DNA from: a virus
DNA length: 42,952 bases
Virus record (IMG/VR): IMGVR_UViG_3300046787_000211
Coordinates: 1-42,952 of that record
Strand: one strand, 5' to 3'
Within the stretch, counting starts at the first letter, position 1; every line of letters begins with the position of its first letter. Below, piece after piece: positions 21,476 to 29,800 of the stretch. The notes below the pieces were generated by a model. It was not told the origin of the DNA, ran no database searches, and worked only from the letters and a program-made list of their open reading frames with translations. Position numbers and translations under genes: made by a program.

Positions 21476-21988
21476 CTAGTACTGGTGAATCTCTGCGACA
21501 TCGACATCGAGGATTTCGATGTCATCGGTGTCGCTCTCGAGGGCAATGCTCAGGTCTGAGAGCGAGACGGTGGTGCCCCGCTTAACCTTTGCGCTCACCT
21601 CGAGGCCAACGGTGAAGGTGACCTCCTCGGTGAACTCGAAGCCGATTGCCTCGGCCAGCACCTTGTGGTCGTGGATGAAGTCATCGGGGTAAAGTGCGCC
21701 CTCAACGCCCTCCTCGAGGAAGGTCTCAATAGTGCTCTCGAGGAACTCGGCGCGCTTGCGGTTGCTCATGATGTCGGTTGCCATGCCTGCCGAGAGGGCG
21801 AAGAACGCGCCGAGGGTCATTGCGTGGAAGTCCTCGCGAGCGCCCATCGCAGTGTGGGCTGACGAGCGGTCGCTGAAGAACGCGACACCTGGCTCGCCCG
21901 GGAGGTTCAGGTCGTTCAGGGTGGCGCACTGGTTCTTGTAGTGCCCCTCCGTGTAGACGAGGACAAACAGGCTGTTTGGGTTAGTCAT
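21476..21988 (-). CDS. Acidic hypothetical protein, first gene of the leftward early block
   Basis: A 170-residue acidic protein. ATG at 21988 follows AAGGAGCAAGAA, an excellent ribosome site. The N-terminal 35 residues look beta-type (NSLFVLVYTEGHYKN), the middle is helical with an Ala/Met-rich stretch, and the C-terminus is strongly acidic (ESDTDDIEILDVDVAEI). It is the first gene left of the divergent control region, so it is probably expressed immediately after entry. Not recognised. Confidence 0.6.
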   Translation of the reverse strand: MTNPNSLFVLVYTEGHYKNQCATLNDLNLPGEPGVAFFSDRSSAHTAMGAREDFHAMTLGAFFALSAGMATDIMSNRKRAEFLESTIETFLEEGVEGALYPDDFIHDHKVLAEAIGFEFTEEVTFTVGLEVSAKVKRGTTVSLSDLSIALESDTDDIEILDVDVAEIHQY

Positions 21989-22091
21989 TTCTTGCTCCTT
22001 GTTTTTGCCCAGGCTCAACCTGGGTGGCTTTGCCAGAGGGGGTTCCCTGCTGACAAATCAACTCAATCACGGCTGGCGATGTTGTGAACAT

Positions 22092-22104
22092 TTCCACTCG
22101 TCCC
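22092..22104 (-). repeat. Third copy of the 13-bp core
   Basis: On the minus strand GGGACGAGTGGAA follows TATAA, about 105 nt upstream of the first early gene. The surrounding bases differ from the 26-bp copies, which shows that the 13-bp core is the conserved part. Confidence 0.65.
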
Positions 22105-22175
22105 TTATATGTCTAGCGACCCCCCTCCAAAAATTGCACCAGCGATACCTGTCTACTATCAATGCAAGCAGCACC

Positions 22176-22190
22176 TGCTATGCTTGACTC
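22176..22190 (+). promoter_or_regulatory. Leaderless extended -10 promoter of the regulator operon
   Basis: TGC plus TATGCT (22176-22184) is an extended -10 whose last base lies 6 nt before the ATG at 22191. There is no ribosome site. The geometry is the same as at 2262-2274, so the mRNA is probably leaderless. Confidence 0.6.
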
Positions 22191-22700
22191 ATGGCTCGTA
22201 TCGCAGACCACCCACTTCGCTTGGCCCGCATCAAAGCAGGCCTCTCCCAGCAGGTCCTCGCTGACAAGGCTGGCGTCCAGCGCAGCGCCGTTTCCGCAAT
22301 CGAAGACGGCAGAACCAAGCGCCCCACTGACAAGCTCCTAGCCGTCCTGGGCCCAGCCCTTGACGTCGATGGCGAAACCCTCAGAGAGGAAATCGAGGCA
22401 TGGCTCCAAAAGCCGACTATCCCCGCACTACGACCTTCCGCCAAAAACCTGTTAGCGATTCCTCCGTACGTGCTGAGCCAGTACTACCGCACGTTCGAGC
22501 AGTGGAGGAAGGAAATCGCCCCAACTCAGACAGCCTTCGCAAGCATGCTCCGAGTGAACCCAGCGATTATTCGCAAGTACGAGAACGGAAGCCTGAGCCG
22601 CCTGCCGGATGGCATTTCTTCCCAGATGCTGAGAATGTTCGAGCCTTTCGGCTTCTCGGCTGAGTACCTGCTTGCCCTTGAGGAGTTGGAGCGTTCGTGA
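22191..22700 (+). CDS. Tandem HTH transcription regulator (Cro/CI type)
   Basis: A 169-residue protein with two HTH units. The first (residues 8-60, with GLSQQVLADKAGVQRSAVSA) is a typical Cro/CI fold. The second (about 95-135, TQTAFASMLRVNPAIIRKYE) has the same layout but less typical positions. It heads the rightward operon and lies across a 200-bp divergent region from the early genes, the position expected of a switch regulator. No integrase is present, so timing of early/late expression is more likely than lysogeny. Confidence 0.82.
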   Translation: MARIADHPLRLARIKAGLSQQVLADKAGVQRSAVSAIEDGRTKRPTDKLLAVLGPALDVDGETLREEIEAWLQKPTIPALRPSAKNLLAIPPYVLSQYYRTFEQWRKEIAPTQTAFASMLRVNPAIIRKYENGSLSRLPDGISSQMLRMFEPFGFSAEYLLALEELERS

Positions 22701-22915
22701 GCACCATCATCGAGCCCTGCTGCAATGACTGCTTCTGGGACACCAAAATCAACTACACCGACTACAGCCAGGGCTTTATGGCTGGCGTGAAGTATGCGCA
22801 GGAGAAGGTTGCGTTACTGATGTGGGAGAGAACCCTAGCTGATTCAGCCCATTCGCAGATTTACGCCGCTGTCGCGGCGGACGTAGTGAGGATGTTGCGC
22901 AGTGAACCTAACTGA
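22697..22915 (+). CDS. Small Cys-containing hypothetical protein
   Basis: A 72-residue protein starting with GTG at 22697 in a 4-nt overlap (GTGA). It begins with CCNDCFWD and continues with a helix (FMAGVKYAQEKVALLMWE). It precedes the small terminase with a 14-nt overlap. Not recognised. Confidence 0.6.
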   Translation: MSTIIEPCCNDCFWDTKINYTDYSQGFMAGVKYAQEKVALLMWERTLADSAHSQIYAAVAADVVRMLRSEPN

Positions 22916-23633
22916 TTTCGACGCTGACAAGCTCAACCTGCCTGCTAAGCAACGCCCAAGCAAGGAGCAGAAGTTATACGAGGCGGTCCTTGCTGCTGCT
23001 ATTGCCGCTGACCGACAGGGCTTGTTCCTTGAGGTGCAGACTATCCTCGACCAGGACCCTAGCCTGACCGCCGAGGATGTCAATCTCATCTTCCCTAGCG
23101 ACCGCTTTCAGAACGCAATGGAGAAGCGTGGTATCAAGACCACGAAGAACCCTAGCCTGACGCTGCGTCAGGAGTCGTTTCTGCAGGCGTACCTGAACCC
23201 GCTGAACCTGCTCACCCCACAGGTGCTGGCTAAGCGCATGAAGATATCGTCTACCGAACTAGACGGCTGGATGCGCCAGAAGGAGTTTGCCGGTGCGTTT
23301 TCGGCTAAGGCTGAGGATAACCTGCGCAAGTACATTCCTATCGCCGACCAGGCTCTCGGGCAGCTTGTACAGTCGGGCGATATGAAGGCCATCACCTTCT
23401 TGAACCAGTTGACTGGGCGATTTGACCCGAACGCGCGCAGTGGCAACATTGACATCCCAGCGATGCTGATGCAGGTGCAGGACATTATCATGCGCCACGT
23501 GCTTGACCCTGCCGTAAAGCGCAACATTGCCCGCGAATTGATTGCGCTGGCTAGTGGACAATCTCATCTCGCGGCCCTGCCAGAGCCAACTCCGACCACA
23601 GATAGTGATACTATTGAGGCGGAGACGGAATAA
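22902..23633 (+). CDS. terS: Terminase small subunit-like protein
   Basis: A 243-residue protein starting with GTG at 22902. The core at 86-175 (LTLRQESFLQAYLNP, then LTPQVLAKRMKISSTELDGW with an HTH around 105-124, then GDMKAITFLNQLTGRFDP) has the pattern of small terminase subunits that recognise packaging DNA. Pro- and acid-rich ends flank it. It should act with the large subunit encoded about 21 kb away on the other strand. A regulatory DNA-binding protein is the main alternative. Confidence 0.72.
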   Translation: MNLTDFDADKLNLPAKQRPSKEQKLYEAVLAAAIAADRQGLFLEVQTILDQDPSLTAEDVNLIFPSDRFQNAMEKRGIKTTKNPSLTLRQESFLQAYLNPLNLLTPQVLAKRMKISSTELDGWMRQKEFAGAFSAKAEDNLRKYIPIADQALGQLVQSGDMKAITFLNQLTGRFDPNARSGNIDIPAMLMQVQDIIMRHVLDPAVKRNIARELIALASGQSHLAALPEPTPTTDSDTIEAETE

Positions 23634-23654
23634 CTTTTACCTTGAGGGAAATTT

Positions 23655-24044
23655 ATGTCGTACTCAACTACCACCCGCCTTACCCTAAAAAAGGCCGTTT
23701 CTGGCACTAATCAGCCGTTCGAGACCGCTGTTTTCAACGAAAACTGGGACAAAATCGACGCTGAGGCGGTCGCTGCAGATGGTCGTTTGGACACTCTCGA
23801 GGCCGCAAACACCACTAACACCAGCGCAATTAGCAGCCTTACCACTCGCGTCACCGCAGTCGAGGGCGTAGACACCACTCAAAACAGCCGCCTAACGGCC
23901 GTAGAGGGCACCGCAACGACTCTGACCACCCAAGTTACCTCTGGCAGCGTAAACAACGCTAACAAGGTCGGTGGACGCACTATCTATGCACAGTCGGGCA
24001 CTCCTTCAAGCCCGGTTACTGGAGATATCTGGATTCAGGTGTAA
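23655..24044 (+). CDS. Coiled-coil tail/baseplate fibre protein
   Basis: A 129-residue protein. The N-terminus (GTNQPFETAVFNENWDKIDA) is a common start of phage fibre-like proteins. Residues 40-95 are heptad-type coiled coil with Thr/Ala repeats (LTTRVTAVEG, NSRLTAVEG), suggesting a trimer, and the end GDIWIQV is beta. It pairs with the next gene, so together they may form a second fibre type. Confidence 0.7.
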   Translation: MSYSTTTRLTLKKAVSGTNQPFETAVFNENWDKIDAEAVAADGRLDTLEAANTTNTSAISSLTTRVTAVEGVDTTQNSRLTAVEGTATTLTTQVTSGSVNNANKVGGRTIYAQSGTPSSPVTGDIWIQV

Positions 24045-24047
24045 TCC

Positions 24048-24461
24048 GTGGTCTACAACCTTTACGTAAACACCAGCGCAACTGGGCAGACTACTGGCAC
24101 CGTAACCTTCGGTGGCTTCAACGAGTCGGTCACTACGCGCACTATGACGCTGAGCGGCCCTGGCTCAATCAGCGGCTCAACCAGCATCCCGCTTCCTGCC
24201 AACTCCAGCGCATCGAACACGGTCAGCGTTTCTGGCCTTTCTGCTGGCACTTCCTACACCTACACGGTCAGCTGCAACGGCGAGACCGCTACTGGCGTCC
24301 TGACCACCCAGTCGGCTCCTCCAGTGGACACTGGCGGCAAGATGGGCGTATGGAATGGCTCGTCATGGGTCAAGGTAAAGCCAAAGGTGTGGAACGGCTC
24401 AGCGTGGGTCGAGGGCACTACCTACGTCTACAACGGAAGCAGCTGGGTAAAGAGTGTCTAA
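24048..24461 (+). CDS. Fibre/minor tail protein with WNGSSW repeats
   Basis: A 137-residue protein starting with GTG at 24048. Residues 5-90 resemble a fibronectin type III-like beta sandwich (SVSGLSAGTSYTYTVSCNG). The C-terminal 45 residues hold three units: VWNGSSWVKVK, VWNGSAWVEG and VYNGSSWVKSV. This repeat is frequent in minor tail proteins of actinobacteriophages and probably binds carbohydrate or receptor. Its end overlaps the next gene by 8 nt. Confidence 0.75.
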   Translation: MVYNLYVNTSATGQTTGTVTFGGFNESVTTRTMTLSGPGSISGSTSIPLPANSSASNTVSVSGLSAGTSYTYTVSCNGETATGVLTTQSAPPVDTGGKMGVWNGSSWVKVKPKVWNGSAWVEGTTYVYNGSSWVKSV

Positions 24462-24708
24462 CGAAGAGGCAAATCCGCATGTCAAGGTTACGCTCCAAAC
24501 TATCTACGATAAGCAACTCGATAATGAGCGTCTTCTGGTTCGTACTCTTGAGCGGCTTGACGGTCTTGCTGATGTTCCCGACCGTCTTCGTGCTGTTGAG
24601 CTTGCGCAGGCACGTTCGCAATGGGTCGAGCGAATCGCATACACCGCGCTAACTGGTGCTATACTTGGCATCGGGACGGCATTTTTTACACTTCTAACTA
24701 AAGGATAG
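24454..24708 (+). CDS. Membrane protein, holin-like (XhlA type)
   Basis: An 84-residue protein starting with GTG at 24454. Residues 12-55 are a charged helix (TIYDKQLDNERLLVRTLERL), and residues 62-82 form one membrane segment (ALTGAILGIGTAFFTLL). This layout, coiled helix then one hydrophobic segment directly before the endolysin, matches XhlA-type holin-associated proteins. A pore role is inferred from position. Confidence 0.7.
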   Translation: MSNEEANPHVKVTLQTIYDKQLDNERLLVRTLERLDGLADVPDRLRAVELAQARSQWVERIAYTALTGAILGIGTAFFTLLTKG

Positions 24709-24710
24709 TT

Positions 24711-25220
24711 ATGGCTGAGTGGGTCCTCCCTTTCCCTGAAACCGACATCACCTGCCGTCACGGCGTGGTCGACGAGCTGCACCCTAACGGTCACCGCGGC
24801 ACCGACTTCGGCAAGGGCACCGCTAAGGCAAACGCACCTGTGAAGGCAATCTCGCACGGTCGAGTTGCAATGTCGGAGTTCCACCACAACCTCGGCAACG
24901 TAGTCGTCGTCAAGCACGCTACTGGCAAGTTCTCGTACTACTGCCACCTCGCTGCCCCAGGTGCCCCTCTAGGCGCTGCTGTAGGCGCTGGTGAGGTTAT
25001 CGGCAAGCTCGGCAACACCGGCCAGTACTCGTTCGGTGCACACCTCCACTGCGGCGTTTCGGACGCTCGTGACGGTGTTTACTTCGGCAAGGTTTACGAC
25101 ATCGTGAAGTACGTCAAGGAGCAGCAGGCCGCCAACAAGAAGGCTGCTGCACCTAAGGCTGAAAGTGTTGCACCTGAGGCCCCAAAGAAGACTGCCACCC
25201 CTAAGGCAAAGGCTGAGTAA
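24711..25220 (+). CDS. M23-family peptidase endolysin
   Basis: A 169-residue protein with the M23 (lysostaphin-type) zinc motif: H28xxxD32 (HRGTDFG), H79 (YYCHL) and H111-L-H113 (GAHLHCG). Such enzymes cut peptide cross-bridges in peptidoglycan. The last 45 residues are an Ala/Lys/Pro-rich tail that may bind the wall. It lacks a signal peptide, so a holin must release it; two candidate membrane proteins flank it. Confidence 0.9.
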   Translation: MAEWVLPFPETDITCRHGVVDELHPNGHRGTDFGKGTAKANAPVKAISHGRVAMSEFHHNLGNVVVVKHATGKFSYYCHLAAPGAPLGAAVGAGEVIGKLGNTGQYSFGAHLHCGVSDARDGVYFGKVYDIVKYVKEQQAANKKAAAPKAESVAPEAPKKTATPKAKAE

Positions 25221-25465
25221 TGCCAAAGCAGACGCCTAAGCAGATTGCAGACGCTGCAGCCGAAGAGGCTCGCCAGCGCGCTGCTGGTCGCCAAAAGGGC
25301 ATCAAGAGCAAGCTCGGCGACTCGGCAGAGCGTGCCATAAACGGCAACACCAAGGCCTACCGCGAGGCAACCAACGCTAACTGGAGCCGCGCAGCCCAGG
25401 AGTCGCGCATGACTGGCGCAGCTCGCATGTACGCGCTACAGCAACTAGCAAAGAAGAAGAAGTAA
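25220..25465 (+). CDS. Small basic protein
   Basis: An 81-residue Ala/Lys/Arg-rich helical protein (TPKQIADAAAEEARQRAAGR) ending KKKK. It overlaps both neighbours by one base. It is one of three basic proteins in the lysis region and could bind nucleic acid or polyanionic wall polymers. Not recognised. Confidence 0.6.
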   Translation: MPKQTPKQIADAAAEEARQRAAGRQKGIKSKLGDSAERAINGNTKAYREATNANWSRAAQESRMTGAARMYALQQLAKKKK

Positions 25466-25737
25466 TGAAGAACCCGCTCAGCCGTAAGACCCAGAAGCGC
25501 ATCCTGCGTGTTCTGGCGTTTGGTGTTGCCGCGGGTATCATTGCTCCTGGTGCCGGTAACTGGATTGGCCTAGACGCAATCACCAGCGCAGTTTTTGGTT
25601 CGGTCATGGTTCTATTGAGCCTGGTCGCCGCAATTCTCCTTACCTACGCAGGTAAGGGTGAAGTCAGCGACGCTGACTTCGACTCACACATCAACGAACA
25701 AATCGAGTCGTTGAAGTCAAAAGGTAAGGAAAAGTAA
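25465..25737 (+). CDS. Two-segment membrane protein, holin candidate
   Basis: A 90-residue protein. Basic N-terminus (NPLSRKTQKRILR), membrane segments at about 15-35 and 41-62 (VFGSVMVLLSLVAAILLTYA), then an acidic/charged C-terminal tail. This is the profile of a class II holin. It lies two genes after the endolysin. Which of this and the 24454 product forms the pore is not decidable from sequence. Confidence 0.7.
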   Translation: MKNPLSRKTQKRILRVLAFGVAAGIIAPGAGNWIGLDAITSAVFGSVMVLLSLVAAILLTYAGKGEVSDADFDSHINEQIESLKSKGKEK

Positions 25738-25976
25738 TGCCTCTCCCAAAGAAGCCACTGCCGACTCCTGGCAAGGTTGCTGCTGACACTATGCGCGCTA
25801 AGGCTCGCATGAAGGCCCTCCTTGAGGCGTCAAAGAAGGCTGGTAAGCCAAAGAAGGCTAAGCCTCCAGTAATGACTGAGGGCACTGGTAACCCATCAGA
25901 CCCTAAGGACTGGACTAACGCCCCTGGCAACAAGACCTTCGCTGACCAGCTCAAGAAGGTAAACGGCGGACGCTAA
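25737..25976 (+). CDS. Small Lys/Pro-rich basic protein
   Basis: A 79-residue basic protein, with Lys/Pro runs at the N-terminus (LPKKPLPTPGK) and middle (KKAGKPKKAKPP) and a Gly/Asn-rich end. Probably unstructured. It overlaps both neighbours. It may bind DNA in the virion or wall polymers; not recognised. Confidence 0.6.
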   Translation: MPLPKKPLPTPGKVAADTMRAKARMKALLEASKKAGKPKKAKPPVMTEGTGNPSDPKDWTNAPGNKTFADQLKKVNGGR

Positions 25977-26311
25977 TGCCAACCCCGGATAAGCCGATTA
26001 TTGACGCTGAGGAAGTCGCTCGCGAGCGCGCCAAGAAGCGCACTATGCCGTCGAGCAAGTCGACCGTATACGGCAAGAGCACTATGCCATCCACCAAGGG
26101 CACTACATACGGCAAGAAGACTATGCCAATGCCTAAGACGCCGGGTGCGGTTGAGAAAAAGGGCTACCCAATGCCGAAGAAGGTTGAGCCTACTCCTAAG
26201 CAAGCTAAGCCAGTTCCAAAGCAGGTTTCACCAGTGCCAAAGCTGACTCCAAAGCCAACGCCAAAGGTGACCCCAGAGCGACACGGTGGCGGCCCAGGAA
26301 GGACCTACTAA
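25976..26311 (+). CDS. Lys/Pro repeat protein
   Basis: A 111-residue low-complexity basic protein. Residues 22-50 hold three TMP-K-T-YGK-type repeats (STVYGKSTMPS, GTTYGKKTMP), and residues 60-100 hold about eight P-x-P-K units (PVPKQVSPVPKLTPKPTPK). Such tails resemble linker or nucleoid-type proteins. Overlaps with neighbours show that it is expressed with the lysis genes. Function unknown. Confidence 0.6.
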   Translation: MPTPDKPIIDAEEVARERAKKRTMPSSKSTVYGKSTMPSTKGTTYGKKTMPMPKTPGAVEKKGYPMPKKVEPTPKQAKPVPKQVSPVPKLTPKPTPKVTPERHGGGPGRTY

Positions 26312-26526
26312 TGGCATCCGTAGAGATTGAGGTCGAGCAGGAGTGCTGCAACTGCTGCGCTGACTGCAAGTACGCTGAGAAGCCTGAGCCGGCAGAGTCG
26401 AAGGATGCGCTGCTCGCTCAGCTCAAGATTCTACTCAACAACAACAGCGCAAACGGCATGGCTGACCGCATGTTGAAGATTGACGAGCTGATGTCGCAGA
26501 TTAGCGACCTCGGCGAAAAAGACTAA
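26311..26526 (+). CDS. Small Cys-cluster protein
   Basis: A 71-residue protein with ECCNCCADCKY near residues 10-20, five cysteines in 9 residues, and an acidic helical rest. It is last in the rightward operon before the shared terminator. A metal-binding role is likely; not recognised. Confidence 0.6.
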   Translation: MASVEIEVEQECCNCCADCKYAEKPEPAESKDALLAQLKILLNNNSANGMADRMLKIDELMSQISDLGEKD

Positions 26527-26540
26527 ATAGTCAAAAGGGA

Positions 26541-26567
26541 AAACCCCAGCCTATTCGGCTGGGGTTT
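26541..26567. terminator. Bidirectional terminator between convergent blocks
   Basis: A perfect 11-bp stem (26541-26551 with 26557-26567) and 5-nt loop, with CTTCTTCTTC on one side and TTCCC on the other in the two directions. It ends the rightward regulator/lysis operon. Its right half also encodes the last residues of the leftward gene at 26551, so the leftward transcript ends within its own coding tail. Confidence 0.8.
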
Positions 26568-26838
26568 CTTCTTCTTCAGGCAACTCTGCCGGAATCAGGT
26601 ACTGCGTCAAGATGCCTACAGTCGGGCATGGGTAGACTACGCCGCGCTCCTCGCCAGCAATCTCTGAGCAGTGAGCGCAGATGTCCTGCTCCTCGCCATC
26701 CTCAGCAGCCAGGGTGACCATCTCGTGCAGCGAGTAAACGCTGTTTAGGGTGTTGTACAAAATCGCAGCGCCTGACTTGAGGTTGTTGTAGCTCTCAGCC
26801 ATCGCCTTGATGTCGGTTTCAAAATTCGTCTCGCTCAT
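26551..26838 (-). CDS. Small Cys-pair protein, last gene of the late operon
   Basis: A 95-residue acidic protein directly after the giant virion gene. CAHC (about 55-58) and YPCPTVG form a likely zinc site with a GEERGVVYPC spacing common in small phage proteins. The C-terminal ETPAE is encoded by the terminator stem. Function unknown. Confidence 0.65.
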   Translation of the reverse strand: MSETNFETDIKAMAESYNNLKSGAAILYNTLNSVYSLHEMVTLAAEDGEEQDICAHCSEIAGEERGVVYPCPTVGILTQYLIPAELPEEEETPAE

Positions 26839-29800
26839 TTACTTTCCTTGGTTCATCTGTTCTGCGATTGCTTCCGCAATGCGCTTCCGCTTGGCGGCTT
26901 CTTCCATCCTAGCGTTCTTTATGTCAGAAGGCTTCTGAGTGTCTGCGAAACGCTGACCGAATACATAGTTTAGGCCAGACAAATCACGGTCACGCTGGGT
27001 GAGTGGATTGGTCGTGTTGTCAATCTTATTGTATGGGGTGTAAATACCCAAGCCCTTTAGTGCTTGAGTGAAGCCCAGCAGCTGAACGTACTTGTCCGCA
27101 AACTGCTGAGTGTTCTGAATTGGCTCAGGCTTGCCAGTGGAGATGTTCGTTCCAGTAGCGAGTTGGAGCATCGGCTGAGCGACCATGTTCATGTTGCTGC
27201 CCAGTGTGCGACCTGCGCTGGTTACGTTAGCCCATAGGTTCTGGTCCGCGGTCATGGTTGGGTCGTTGGCAAATTTCCAAGTGTCCAAGACGTCGAGCTG
27301 CAGGATTGACGGCTTCCAGAGCATCGGTCCGCGAGGTCCGTCCATGGTTGGGCCGTAGGTGCTGTAGTCAAGGTAGCCAGGAGTCTTGCTCTTGTCGCCC
27401 CACATGTTGCCGAGGCTGTACGAACCTTCCATCTCGTTTTCGCGACCGAGGTTAGTAAGCGCCTTGCTTGGCAGAAGCATTGCCGCTGTGTGGTTCATGG
27501 TCATCTGGAACATTGCGATGTGCGCAGTCTTCAGCCAGGTGTAGTAGCTAAAGAACAAGCGCGGCCCCTTGCGCTCGGTAGCGGTCAGCGAGTCCATTGT
27601 TGGGTGGTACAGGCGAACCTCGTCTGCTGCGGCGTTCATGGCGTCCTGAAGGCTGTTGAAGCGGCCTTCGCGCATGACGCGCAGAGCGGTGACCAGGCGA
27701 GGAATGTTGCTAGTGTAAGCAACTACGTCACCAGGGGCCTTCACGATGCGCTGGTGCAGCAGCATGGCCTTGTTGCGGGCGTTGCCATTCTTGATGGTCT
27801 CAAGGATTACATCATTACCCTCAGTGTCGACCGAGCGACCACCGGCGCGTGCTGCAATCTCTAGGTCGAGCATTGCGGCTTCGTTGACCTGCATGTTTCC
27901 AGTTAGAACGCCGTTGTCGGTAAAGAAGTTTACAAGGTCCTCATCCGAAACATTCTTGCGTGAGGTGCCAAGCAGCATTGAGTACTTCGACTCAGCCGCT
28001 TCGGTCATTTCGCGACCGCCCACGCCGCCGACAGATGCGACCATGCGGTTGATTGAGTCCTGCATCGTTCCCAGCGAAGCGTAGTCAGCCTTGATGTTGC
28101 GAACGGCAGCGGCCTTCGAGATGCGGATTGCAGTTGCCCAGTCGCGCAGGTTGAAGTCATTTACCATGAACGCAAGGCTGTAGTCACCAACGATTGTGGT
28201 TGCAAGGTGACCGGGGCGCAGAACCGTCTGAGTCGACTTCAGCATCTGGGTAACTTCAATAGTTCCCTGAATCCACTTTGGCAAGCGAGCGCCGTTGAAG
28301 GTGCGGTTGTACTCGCGGTTCACGAACGCCAGCGAGCGGGCTACGTCAGGGTGGAACAGGTTGCCCTCAGCCGCAGTGGTAGGCATTAGGTCGGTAAGCG
28401 CGAAGCCGTTTCCAGTGCCCTTTAGCGTGACGTAGCCGCGAGCACGAGCCTGCTCAAGGGTCAAGCCCTCGGCCTTGTAGTTGAATCGAGCGACCGCCTC
28501 AAGCGCAAGCGACTGCTGCATCACGGTGAACTGGATTGCAGCCATCACCTTCGAGAGCGAGGTGAAGGCACCATCTGCGTCACCATTCTCGTAACGCTTC
28601 ATGTAGTCAGCGTTGCGCTGCTCCCACTTGATAGCGGCTTCCTTGCCAGCTTCGGTGGTCAGGTCGAACTCTGGCTTTTCCATGAACGGCATGTTGTCGA
28701 ACAGGTCCCACAGGTCGCCGACATCCTCTAGCTCATTTACGCGCTGGAAGCCATTGCGCTCAGTGATGCCCTGCTTTGCCAGCATGCGCTGGAGCATACC
28801 AGCGTCAATGCTAAACGCCTTCATCTTGGCTGTGACCGAATCCATCGTCTGATACAAGGCCTTGATGGCGTCGCCCATTGGGCCCTCAGGGATGTCAACT
28901 ACGTCGCCGTGTGCCATCTTGCGGGCAGCGGTATACGCCTTCTGGAAGTCCGCTTCGGTCAGGCCGGCCTTGTTGAAGCCGTGCCACGCGAGGCGAAGGG
29001 TGTCGGTTACGTCAGACACTGACCGCAGCACCGCGTCTTCCTGAGCGCGATACATGCCCATGCTCAGGCCCTTTTCGCCAAAGATGCTTACCTTGTCGCC
29101 CATGCGCTGAATGAAGCTGAGCGACTCTTTGCTGTAGTTGCCCTTCTTGACCGGGAGGCGGGTGTTCTTATAGAACGCCTTGAACTCTTGGTAGGTAACT
29201 GCGTAGGTGAGGATATTGTCGCCGAGGTCAGCCTGAATTGCCGCATCGCGAGCAACCGAGGTCATCTCTTCCTCGATTAGGCGAACTGCCTGTGCGTTAG
29301 TGTCGTTAGGGTGCATCTGCTTTACCTGCTCGGCAGCATCAGACAGGTCGTCCGCAGTCTGCTGAATCTGGGTTTCGACAGTTTCCATGTTGACCTTGGT
29401 GGCACGAGCCTTGCGCTTTACGCCCTCAGCCTTGCTGGCGGCCTTCTTTGGAGCAGGCTTAGCGACGTCGAGAGTGACGGTCTTGCCAAGGTTCTTGACG
29501 AACGCTTCCTCTTTCTTGAGGTTGAACGTGGCGCTGTCAACCCAGCCAAGGCCGTCCTCGCTTAGGGCCGCCTTGACTGCTGACCAGTGCTTAGTTGGAA
29601 TAAACGAAGCAATTGCCTTCTTGCGGACATTCTCCAGCTTGCGGGTGACGGAAGCCATCTCCTTCTTCCAAGCAGAAAGAGCGGCAGCGTCCTCGAAGCC
29701 CAGCGCGCCACGCTTAGCCACCTCTTCAAATGCGCTCATGTGCTTGGTGAGGTTGGTCTCGATGTCGCGCAGAGTTCCCGATGGAGTCGCGCTCATGATT

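Noticed and set aside
21981-22091. 36-codon leader frame ahead of the first early gene
   Set aside because: It ends at the next start codon, which is suggestive, but it has no proper ribosome spacing and no protein-like composition. Kept only as part of the repeat finding.
16878-22700. Lysogeny module, suggested by excisionase-like and CI-like HTH proteins
   Set aside because: No integrase, attachment site or partition gene was recognised.
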